Below, piece after piece: positions 54,445-60,508 of a DNA stretch of 64,000 nucleotides. The stretch is from Haemophilus parainfluenzae ATCC 33392 (GTDB lineage Bacteria > Pseudomonadota > Gammaproteobacteria > Enterobacterales > Pasteurellaceae), in NCBI RefSeq assembly GCF_031191205.1, contig NZ_CP133470.1, positions 255,501 to 319,500 on the forward strand, read 5' to 3'. A program made the position numbers and the translations under genes. The notes under the pieces are model-generated. The model was not told where the DNA came from, searched no databases, and saw nothing but the letters and a program-made list of their open reading frames with translations. The number at the start of each line of letters is the position of its first letter. Position 1 is the stretch's first letter.

Positions 54445-55026
54445 ATGTCTATTCAATCATTACTCAATACGCTCGAACAAAAAGTACAGCAACTGACTCA
54501 AGCCTATCAAGCTGACTCTGATAAAAAAATCAACGCTAAATTTAACCGCACTTTATTTACTGAAGATTTTGAAACCGTCGGTTTTTATCTCAAAGAAATC
54601 CAGCAAAGCTTAACGAAGCTATCCAGCCTTCCTCATCAAAATGAAGAACAAATTGTATTTATGGTTGAACACCTTTTAGGGCAATGCACCGCCTTGACTG
54701 AAGCCATGAATCGCAAGCATAAAAAGCCCATTCAACCGAAAAAAACAGAGCCACAAGTTGCAAGTAGTAAATCACAACATAGCATTCATCGTCTCCCGCC
54801 AAGAGAGCGTCTAGAAAAATATTATGAAGCCTTACAACAACTCACGGAAAAATACGAAGAAGCTAAAGCACAAGCGAATACGGCTCAAACAGATATTCAA
54901 CGAGATGTACATAAGCAAACAGCCGCAATTTATTTAACGCGTCGTCAAAAATGTTTAGAAGCGATTGAGACCTTAGAAGAATACCTTGCCTTTAAAGAAG
55001 CCCAAGAAAGTGCGGTCAAAAAATAA
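54445..55026 (+). CDS. priC: Primosomal replication protein PriC
   Basis: Helps reload DnaB at stalled forks. It has 193 residues from MSIQSLLNTLEQKV (ATG at 54445). The N-terminal helical bundle has FNRTLFTEDFETVGFYLKEI in pattern and the PriC segment LPHQNEEQIVFMVEHLLGQ. The C-terminal half (LPPRERLEKYYEAL) is the SSB/DNA-binding region. An uptake word lies within both ends of the gene. Confidence 0.9.
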   Translation: MSIQSLLNTLEQKVQQLTQAYQADSDKKINAKFNRTLFTEDFETVGFYLKEIQQSLTKLSSLPHQNEEQIVFMVEHLLGQCTALTEAMNRKHKKPIQPKKTEPQVASSKSQHSIHRLPPRERLEKYYEALQQLTEKYEEAKAQANTAQTDIQRDVHKQTAAIYLTRRQKCLEAIETLEEYLAFKEAQESAVKK

Positions 55027-55052
55027 GATATTTTTTAATAGACTGAAAAGTA

Positions 55053-55088
55053 AAAATCCCTAAATCTTTCGATTTAGGGATTTTTTGA
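55053..55088 (+). terminator. priC terminator
   Basis: aaaatccctaaatc / gatttagggatttt forms a long perfect stem with loop tttc followed by a T-run, 26 bp past priC and just outside the integrative element. Confidence 0.9.
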
Positions 55089-55094
55089 ATTTGA

Positions 55095-55156
55095 TGGCGG
55101 AGGAAGTGAGATTCGAACTCACGGAGGGCGTAAACCCTCGCCAGTTTTCAAGACCG
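55095..55156 (-). repeat. Left attachment site: displaced 3' half of tRNA-Ser
   Basis: Reads as the 3' half of a serine tRNA from the anticodon loop to CCA. It shares an exact 20-bp block (ggagggcgtaaaccctcgcc) and ttttcaagaccg with the full tRNA at the right end. It differs in the T-stem (gtgag/ctcac here, ctggg/cccag there), with pairing kept in both. It probably is the original host 3' half. Confidence 0.85.
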
Positions 55157-55273
55157 ACCATATTTTATCAATCAATTTTTTAATTTTCAATCAATTCAAA
55201 GATTTACACACCCTATCACACGCAAACCCACCTTTTAAATTAGTATTAATTACTATCTATTATCATCTATTAC

Positions 55274-55292
55274 GTCAAAGTTACGTCAAAGT
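55274..55292 (+). repeat. Left arm-type repeat of the element
   Basis: gtcaaagttacgtcaaagt: two copies of gtcaaag spaced 11 bp apart, one helical turn. The identical 19-mer is at 60125-60143 in the same orientation. Distance to the crossover region is about 120 bp on each side. This is the layout of integrase arm sites in lambda-like attP. Confidence 0.7.
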
Positions 55293-55346
55293 CATACCAA
55301 ATATTCAATTCTTTTTCTTCTTTACAATTCTTTACAAAATAGCACT

Positions 55347-55443
55347 TGCATTAATATCTTCTGTATATTGTACTATATACACATAGCCAAGAGATGAGGC
55401 TATAAACCCAAAACTTTAACCAGACCCCACCAACCGGCAGGGG
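55347..55443 (+). promoter_or_regulatory. Candidate promoter and leader hairpin of the element
   Basis: TTGCAT followed about 17 bp later by TATATT/TACTAT gives a plausible sigma-70 promoter near 55350-55378. A cccc...gggg hairpin (55425-55443) lies just before the first gene. The rest of 55157-55440 is AT-rich and holds no clear ORF. Confidence 0.4.
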
Positions 55444-55455
55444 CAGAAAAAAGAA

Positions 55456-55851
55456 ATCAAAATAGAAATCGTAATTAAAGAAACAGGCGAAGTAGAAATA
55501 TTATTACTTATCGATAGCAAAACTGGTTGTGATTGGTTTAACGACTTGGTCGGCAATCATGACGGATATAGCGACGATCCTGAATACGGATTTGCGGAAG
55601 AAACCGACGAAGACGGATTAGAAACTGGGAGATTTGTCACAAGCCAAGAAAACTTTGATTGGTGGGAAAACATTGTTAGCAACATGGATGACCTCGAAAG
55701 AAGAATCGAAAACCTAAGAATGGAATTTGGCGGCAGTAGAGTTGATTGGATTGTTATGGAGTCAGGTAGCGGTTATGTCGATTTGGAAAACTACACAGAT
55801 GTAATCCACCAGGCACTTGATGAAGAATTTGGCGAAAGCGCAGGAAGATAA
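55456..55851 (+). CDS. Acidic hypothetical protein with no AUG start
   Basis: An acidic protein; the surest part is 101 residues from a TTG at 55546 (VGNHDGYSDDPEYGF). The frame is open back to 55420 and looks coding from about 55447 (KKEIKIEIVIKETGEVEILLL), but has no ATG, GTG or TTG there. AGGGG lies before an ATC at 55456, which could be a rare start. Either the start has been lost or it is non-canonical. The C-terminal half is helical with WWENIVSNMDDLERRIENL. No family recognised. Confidence 0.5.
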   Translation: MKIEIVIKETGEVEILLLIDSKTGCDWFNDLVGNHDGYSDDPEYGFAEETDEDGLETGRFVTSQENFDWWENIVSNMDDLERRIENLRMEFGGSRVDWIVMESGSGYVDLENYTDVIHQALDEEFGESAGR

Positions 55852-55855
55852 TAAC

Positions 55856-55873
55856 AAGCCCCGCAAGGGGCTT
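55856..55873. terminator. Hairpin between element genes
   Basis: aagcccc / ggggctt with loop gcaa lies directly between the first two element genes. Similar short GC-rich hairpins separate other genes of the element (56585, 58364, 58742). Confidence 0.6.
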
Positions 55874-55891
55874 TAATTGGAGTTTAGAAAA

Positions 55892-56269
55892 ATGGCAAAA
55901 ACAGCAGTGCATTTATCAGATAATACTTGGCAATACATCACAGATCGCACACCACAGGGCGAGCAAAAAGGGCTATCGGCACACATTAATAATGCATTTG
56001 AGCAGTTGGCACATTTAGCCCACGCGGAAAAGCCAGAATTATCAAAAACTGAGTGGGTTGAGTTATACAATGTCTATGCCGCCGGCAGTGATTTAACTCG
56101 CCTTGTAATGCCGTTTGATTTAGCCGATGACTTTCGCACGCATTACGGCACTTTGCCGCAAGATTTGACCGCGCTTTATGATAAGTTAAATGGGATGACG
56201 CAAGCACAGCAATTTTCCGTGCTTGATGCCGTCCGCGTATATTGGGCGAGTGGCGAAGATGGGGATTAA
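55892..56269 (+). CDS. Hypothetical element protein, 125 residues
   Basis: Starts at MAKTAVHLSDNTWQYITDR with GGAG upstream. No signal peptide or membrane segment. The sequence is mostly helical (HINNAFEQLAHLAHAEKPEL; MTQAQQFSVLDAVRVYW) and resembles small cytosolic phage proteins in character. No family recognised. It overlaps the next gene by 11 bp, implying coupling. Confidence 0.65.
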   Translation: MAKTAVHLSDNTWQYITDRTPQGEQKGLSAHINNAFEQLAHLAHAEKPELSKTEWVELYNVYAAGSDLTRLVMPFDLADDFRTHYGTLPQDLTALYDKLNGMTQAQQFSVLDAVRVYWASGEDGD

Positions 56270-56564
56270 AAACAAACCGATAACAAGACCATGCCCACAG
56301 TGCGGCAGAAATTATCAATATAGACGGGCTAGATCTTGTGCGGTAATTTCCGATCGTAAAATGATTTTTTTGGCGAGTAATGTCGGCTCGGAAAACGGTA
56401 CGCTAACAGTATTTAACGGCAAAGACGGACTAATTGTAACGCGTGGTTGTTTTGTTGGCACGGTTGATGAGTTTTTATCAAAATCAGCCGAAGTACATGA
56501 TGATAAAACAAAAAACGAATACAAATTACTCATTGAGGTAGCCAAAAGCAGAATCCAAGGATAG
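56259..56564 (+). CDS. Hypothetical element protein with a CxxC motif
   Basis: A 101-residue protein, MGIKNKPITRPCPQCGRNY. The N-terminal CPQCG and a further Cys (ARSCAVI) suggest a small zinc-binding fold, though a full four-ligand set is not seen. The C-terminal half has GCFVGTVDEFLSKSAEVH and EYKLLIEVAK. Its start lies inside the end of the previous gene. No known family recognised; the style is that of phage accessory proteins. Confidence 0.62.
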   Translation: MGIKNKPITRPCPQCGRNYQYRRARSCAVISDRKMIFLASNVGSENGTLTVFNGKDGLIVTRGCFVGTVDEFLSKSAEVHDDKTKNEYKLLIEVAKSRIQG

Positions 56565-56583
56565 CCAACTATATCAATCAATA

Positions 56584-56606
56584 CCCTCCACGTGAGGACT
56601 TTTTTA
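56584..56606 (+). terminator. Hairpin upstream of the adhesin gene
   Basis: cctc / gagg with loop cacgt followed by acttttttatt forms a short terminator-like stem between the CxxC gene and the adhesin gene. Confidence 0.55.
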
Positions 56607-56630
56607 TTAATCAAAAAAAGGTAAAAAAAC

Positions 56631-58352
56631 ATGAAAAAAACAATCTTAGCACTAACTATTGCAACGTTATCCATTGGCGCATACGCAAATACTTATGATG
56701 CCGATAAAACTAATTACTCGACAAATACAAGCCAAAATCCTGATGCTATTGCTCACGCTAAAGCGATGACTGGCGTTACAACTAACAGCGATGCCAAAGC
56801 GTATGCAAGCGACGCAACAGCTTACGGCGACAGTCGCACTTATGCGGGCTATCGTGGTACAGCAACGGGCGCAAATACTGTGGCAAATGGGGAAGGAGCA
56901 GTTGCAACAGGTTACTCATCCACAGCAAGCGGCATTGTGTCTATTGCTCATGGTAACGCCGCTAAAGCTACAGGTGATGGCTCTATTGCTACTGGCGCGG
57001 AGGCGAGCGCGGAAGGTGCCAGAGCTACAGCGATTGGACGTGGTGCAATTGGCAAAGGTGCAGGGGCAACGGCTTTAGGTAGTGCAGCTCAGGCAACTGG
57101 CACAAGCTCCGTTGCGGTAGGCCCCGCGGCAACCGCTAGCGATACGCGCTCCGTTGCGGTTGGCGCCAACGCGAATGCAGACGGACACCGCGCAACTGCT
57201 TTAGGTACAAACACCAAAGCAAGTGGCCCAGGTGCAGTCGCCCTAGGCAATGAAAGCGAGGCGGTAAATCAAAAACTTTGGAACCGCACAAACGAATCCG
57301 CGGTGATTGACGATGTAACGCTTGATGGTTGGGCGGGTACAAAAACCATGGGTGAGGTATCTGTTGGCACAAAAGACAAAGAGCGCGCCATCTCCAATGT
57401 TGCGGCTGCGGAAATCTCCAAAACATCAACCGAAGCGGTGAATGGCTCACAGCTATACTCCGTTGCTAAAAAAGTCGCCGATAACAAACGAGCAATTGTA
57501 ACCAATACAAAAAATATCGGTGATAATACGTCAAAAATCGATACATTAACCAAGCGCGCAGACGCTAACGATGTCGTAGATGAGCAACAATGGAACAAAA
57601 TCAATAGCAACAGCAAATCTATTGGTGATAACGCATTATCAATCAACAATAATGCTAAGGCTATTGCGGCAAATAAGGCGGCGGTAAATAGCAATAAGCA
57701 AGCAATCTCCGATAACAAACAAGCAATTGTAACCAATGCAAAAAATATCGGTGCTAATGCGTCACAAATCAACGTAAACCGCGCAAAAATCGATACATTA
57801 ACCAAGCGCGCAGACGCTAACGATGTCGTAGATGAGCAACAATGGAACAAAATCAATAGCAACAGCAAATCTATTGGTGATAATACGTCAAAAATCAACG
57901 TAAACAGCGCAAAAATCGATACATTAACCAAGCGCGCAGACGCTAACGATGTCGTAGATGAGCAACAATGGAACAAAATCAATAGCAACAGCAAATCTAT
58001 TGGTGATAATACGTCAAAAATCAACGTAAACCGCGCAAAAATCGATAAGCTAAGTAATGGTATTGCTCAAGCTAATAAACGTATTGACAGCTTATCTGAT
58101 GATGTGCGTAAGCACCGTAAGTTAGCTTCTGCCGGTATTGCTTCCGCTTTTGCTGTGGCCAACATCCCGCACGCTACTTATGCAGGTAAATCTGCTCTTG
58201 GTGTAGGCGTAGGCGGTCACAGCGGACAACAGGCTCTAGCAGTGCGCTACTCTCGCTTATCCGATAACACTAAATGGCTTGTAAGTGCAAGTGGCAGTGT
58301 GGATACGCAATCACAAGTTACTTACGGCGCGGGTCTAACCTATCAATTCTAA
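56631..58352 (+). CDS. YadA-type trimeric autotransporter adhesin
   Basis: A 573-residue type Vc autotransporter expected to form trimers on the cell surface and bind host or matrix. Signal peptide 1-19 (TIATLSIGAYA). Head of YadA-like 14-residue repeats at about 60-205 (AVATGYSSTASG, AIGRGAIGKGAGATALGS, SVAVGANANADGHRATALG). Neck at about 250-283 (AISNVAAAEIS...TEAVNGSQLYSVA). A coiled-coil stalk of 42-residue repeats runs to about 475. The YadA anchor is the last 80 residues (KLASAGIASAFAVAN to VTYGAGLTYQF, with the final aromatic). All parts are intact. It is the main cargo of the element. Confidence 0.93.
   Translation: MKKTILALTIATLSIGAYANTYDADKTNYSTNTSQNPDAIAHAKAMTGVTTNSDAKAYASDATAYGDSRTYAGYRGTATGANTVANGEGAVATGYSSTASGIVSIAHGNAAKATGDGSIATGAEASAEGARATAIGRGAIGKGAGATALGSAAQATGTSSVAVGPAATASDTRSVAVGANANADGHRATALGTNTKASGPGAVALGNESEAVNQKLWNRTNESAVIDDVTLDGWAGTKTMGEVSVGTKDKERAISNVAAAEISKTSTEAVNGSQLYSVAKKVADNKRAIVTNTKNIGDNTSKIDTLTKRADANDVVDEQQWNKINSNSKSIGDNALSINNNAKAIAANKAAVNSNKQAISDNKQAIVTNAKNIGANASQINVNRAKIDTLTKRADANDVVDEQQWNKINSNSKSIGDNTSKINVNSAKIDTLTKRADANDVVDEQQWNKINSNSKSIGDNTSKINVNRAKIDKLSNGIAQANKRIDSLSDDVRKHRKLASAGIASAFAVANIPHATYAGKSALGVGVGGHSGQQALAVRYSRLSDNTKWLVSASGSVDTQSQVTYGAGLTYQF
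57533..58009 (+). repeat. 126-bp repeats in the adhesin stalk
   Basis: A 99-bp block starting aaaaatcgatacattaacca recurs at 57533, 57785 and 57911, nearly identical. Spacings are 252 and 126 bp, so the period is 126 bp (42 residues, six heptads) with one diverged unit in between. Encodes KIDTLTKRADANDVVDEQQW and the following KINSNSKSIGDN. Confidence 0.85.
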
Positions 58353-58363
58353 TAATTCATATC

Positions 58364-58382
58364 GCCCCTCAATACGAGGGGC
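58364..58382 (+). terminator. Hairpin after the adhesin gene
   Basis: gcccctc / gaggggc with loop aatac, then taagtttt, lies 11 bp past the adhesin stop and probably ends its transcript. The remaining stretch to 58533 has no convincing gene; another imperfect gacccg...cgggcg hairpin lies near 58484-58506. Confidence 0.65.
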
Positions 58383-58533
58383 TAAGTTTTGGTGAAAATG
58401 AACGAAATTAACATCAACATCCCCTACTCAAGATTTGTAGATATTTTCTGCTGCTATTTTTATGTGCGTATGATATAGTGGAGACCCGTCGTCTGTTACT
58501 CGGGCGTTAGATGACGCTAAATACAGTTGGCTT

Positions 58534-58719
58534 ATGTTTGGATCTGAGTTGCGAAATGACATTATCCGGACGGCGGAATCGGCAAACTATCCTGCGGTAG
58601 TTAACAACTACGTAAATAATTTTATTGAGTGGGCCAAAAGCCAATTTAATGCACCGCAAGACTACAACATCCCTCGACCACTGGTTGATGTGTTGCCGGT
58701 GGTGGATTACAAAAAATAA
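58534..58719 (+). CDS. Small hypothetical element protein, 61 residues
   Basis: MFGSELRNDIIRTAESANY, no membrane segment or known motif. The ribosome site is weak. A terminator-like hairpin follows it, in keeping with a real gene. Unknown function. Confidence 0.45.
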   Translation: MFGSELRNDIIRTAESANYPAVVNNYVNNFIEWAKSQFNAPQDYNIPRPLVDVLPVVDYKK

Positions 58720-58737
58720 ACAGTATTTAACCAACCC

Positions 58738-58770
58738 CAAAGACGCTCCAAGTGAGCGTTTTTTATTTTA
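58738..58770 (+). terminator. Terminator between small element genes
   Basis: acgctc / gagcgt with loop caagt followed by ttttttattt, a good rho-independent terminator upstream of the gene before the integrase. Confidence 0.75.
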
Positions 58771-58791
58771 AGCAGACAAAGGTGGTACAAA

Positions 58792-59217
58792 ATGACCAAA
58801 TATTTTTCAGTGGATATATCAAACGATATCCACATTATTAATTTGTATGAAACATTAGAGCAAGCAAGAGGGGCTTGTTTGGCTGGCGCTGTCGAGGCTC
58901 ACGAATTTGCAGACGACATGGACGAATACGAAAATTATGAGAGTAATGATTTACCGTATGCCGTTTATGGTGTGGTTTTAGGTAAGGCCGAATGCAAGAA
59001 AAAAACGTTAACCGAAGAGGAGAAAGATGAGCGTTATTCCGATTTTGATTATAGCACAGTGTATAACAATAGATCCAACTGGGGATTTTTTAAGGTTGCT
59101 GGAGTGCGCGGCTGGCGAATTTACAAAACAGATCTTGATAAGATCAGGCAAAAACAAATATGGTGTTTGGCAAATCGACTTTACCACGCCGTCAGGGCGG
59201 CGTATTCGATCGTCTAG
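58792..59217 (+). CDS. Hypothetical element protein overlapping the integrase
   Basis: A 141-residue acidic protein, MTKYFSVDISNDIHIINLYE, with ATEFAD-like acidic stretches (ADDMDEYENYESND). GGTGG lies upstream. Its last 27 codons, at least, overlap the start of the integrase in another frame; the tail from about IRQKQIWCLANRL looks like out-of-frame integrase DNA, so the original stop may have been lost. No family recognised. Confidence 0.58.
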   Translation: MTKYFSVDISNDIHIINLYETLEQARGACLAGAVEAHEFADDMDEYENYESNDLPYAVYGVVLGKAECKKKTLTEEEKDERYSDFDYSTVYNNRSNWGFFKVAGVRGWRIYKTDLDKIRQKQIWCLANRLYHAVRAAYSIV

Positions 59218-60226
59218 TGGCAGGACTGACAAGCGGCTTGCGCAAGAGCTGCACGACAAATTAAAAGCCGAGTCATACAAGGTCGAGCGACTAAACAAGC
59301 AACCGGAACGGACGGTGGAAGACGCACTAATCTGCTTTTTAGAGGACGCCGAACATCAAAAAGATTTGGAGACCAAGATACATCACGCGCAATACTGGCG
59401 AGACCGTATCGGCCATAAAAATCTTAGCTCTTTAACAAGTGATGACATCTATAACAATCTACCAACGCACAAGCGCACTGGAGAGAGACTATCGCCATCT
59501 ACGCAAAATAGATACCGCACATCAATAATGCGGGCGCTTAATCTTGCCAAGCAAGCTGGGTGGGTTGATGCAATCCCGTATCTTGCCAAAAATAACGAGC
59601 CTAAAAAGCGCGTTAGATGGATAACGCAAGACGAGGCAAATAGGTTTTTAGATAGCCTTAACTTAGAGTGGATGCGTGAGGTCTGCTCATTTGCGCTACT
59701 CACCGGAGGGCGTATGTCGGAGATTTTAACTTTAACGTGGGATAAGATAGATTTTCCGCGCAGCATTGCCATTGTCACAAGTGACGTTGCCAAATCTGGC
59801 CACGCAAGATCGCTACCGCTACCGCGTAATGCAGTTAATTTTTTACGGCAAAAAGAGACAAGGCGTATATCTCAATATGTTTTTCACCGTGGCAAAGGCA
59901 AGATGATTTCAGACATTGATCGGGAGGATTTTAAACGAGCTTTGCAACGCGCAGGGATTAGTGATTTCAGCTTCCACGATTTGCGGCACACATGGGCAAG
60001 TTGGCATATACAAAGTGGCACACCGCTAATGGTGCTTAAGGAGTTAGGCGGTTGGGAGACAATCGAGATGGTGCAAAAATACGCACATCTTAACGAGAGG
60101 CATTTATTGCAATACGCAAATCATGTCAAAGTTACGTCAAAGTTGACTTTTTCGGCGACAAATTCAGATTCACAAAATGAGGAGGATTTATGTTTCGACA
60201 CAAATAAAAAAGCCGTAAGTTACTGA
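59135..60226 (+). CDS. Tyrosine-type site-specific integrase
   Basis: Recombinase that inserts and excises the element at tRNA-Ser. About 363 residues from a TTG at 59135; an ATG at 59027 would add 36 residues unlike integrase and overlap the previous gene by 191 bp. N-terminal arm-binding region: NKYGVWQIDFTTPSGRRIRSSSG in pattern. Core-binding SAM-like domain at about 60-150. Catalytic residues: Arg in TGGRMSEILTLTW, HDLRH (His, Arg), and the Tyr in LGGWETIEMVQKYAHL. The start codon is uncertain. The gene reads toward the tRNA and its 3' end holds an arm repeat. Confidence 0.88.
   Translation: MIRSGKNKYGVWQIDFTTPSGRRIRSSSGRTDKRLAQELHDKLKAESYKVERLNKQPERTVEDALICFLEDAEHQKDLETKIHHAQYWRDRIGHKNLSSLTSDDIYNNLPTHKRTGERLSPSTQNRYRTSIMRALNLAKQAGWVDAIPYLAKNNEPKKRVRWITQDEANRFLDSLNLEWMREVCSFALLTGGRMSEILTLTWDKIDFPRSIAIVTSDVAKSGHARSLPLPRNAVNFLRQKETRRISQYVFHRGKGKMISDIDREDFKRALQRAGISDFSFHDLRHTWASWHIQSGTPLMVLKELGGWETIEMVQKYAHLNERHLLQYANHVKVTSKLTFSATNSDSQNEEDLCFDTNKKAVSY
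60125..60143 (+). repeat. Right arm-type repeat of the element
   Basis: The same 19-mer as at 55274-55292, gtcaaagttacgtcaaagt, lies within the last codons of the integrase gene, about 120 bp from the tRNA. Coding and probable integrase-binding functions overlap here. Confidence 0.7.
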
Positions 60227-60252
60227 GTTTAGAGACCTTTTTAACTTACGAC
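60211..60252 (+). terminator. Integrase terminator
   Basis: gccgtaagtt / aacttacgac stem with a T-containing loop lies across the integrase stop and before the tRNA. Confidence 0.65.
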
Positions 60253-60263
60253 TTCCGAGAAAA

Positions 60264-60353
60264 TGGCGGAGGAACTGGGATTCGAACCCAGGGAGGGCGT
60301 AAACCCTCGCCGGTTTTCAAGACCGGTGCCTTCAACCACTCGACCATTCCTCC
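60264..60353 (-). tRNA. tRNA-Ser (UGA), integration target
   Basis: A 90-nt class II tRNA with long variable arm (cgagggtttacgccctcc) and encoded CCA. Acceptor GGAGGAA pairs with TTCCTCC; anticodon loop cttgaaa gives UGA. The T-stem is ctggg/cccag. Its 3' half was probably supplied by the element at integration. Confidence 0.96.
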
Positions 60354-60467
60354 GTGATTTAAGCGAGGTGAATAATACGTTTTTTCCCCCACCCCGTCAA
60401 GCAAGAAAATAAAAAAATTATCTGACTGACTACTTTTAAATCACTATGTTTTAAAAATACACAAAAT

Positions 60468-60498
60468 AAAAAACGGAACCTACTGGCTCCGCTTTTAT
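60468..60498 (-). terminator. rne terminator
   Basis: Minus strand aagcggagcc / ggttccgtt stem with short loop and T-run, just past the rne stop. Confidence 0.8.
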
Positions 60499-60508
60499 TA
60501 TTGAGATA

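Larger units (their letters stand above)
55095..60353. mobile_element. 5.2-kb integrative element in tRNA-Ser carrying a trimeric adhesin
   Basis: Bounded on the right by an intact tRNA-Ser(UGA) and on the left by a displaced 3' half of the same tRNA in the same orientation. A tyrosine integrase is adjacent to the tRNA. A 19-bp direct repeat lies about 120 bp inside each end. All cargo genes are on the plus strand: four or five small genes and a large YadA-type adhesin. The adhesin gene is richer in GC than the flanks and the uptake word is almost absent inside, both signs of foreign origin. No replication, capsid or transfer gene is seen, so it is either a minimal mobile unit or the residue of a larger prophage. 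Confidence 0.88.

Noticed and set aside
57533..58009. Regular repeats considered as a CRISPR array
   Set aside because: The repeats are 99 bp or longer, lie within one reading frame and encode coiled-coil stalk; there are no spacers.
57269..58024. A 251-codon minus-strand ORF opposite the adhesin stalk
   Set aside because: It mirrors the stalk repeats (repeated LLLLILFHCCSSTTSLASA) and has no independent coding signal; the plus-strand adhesin has full domain structure.
58433..58480. Possible 26-codon ORF between the adhesin gene and the 61-residue gene, beginning near 58399
   Set aside because: Weak ribosome site, Cys/Phe/Tyr-rich nonsense-like sequence and no following structure.
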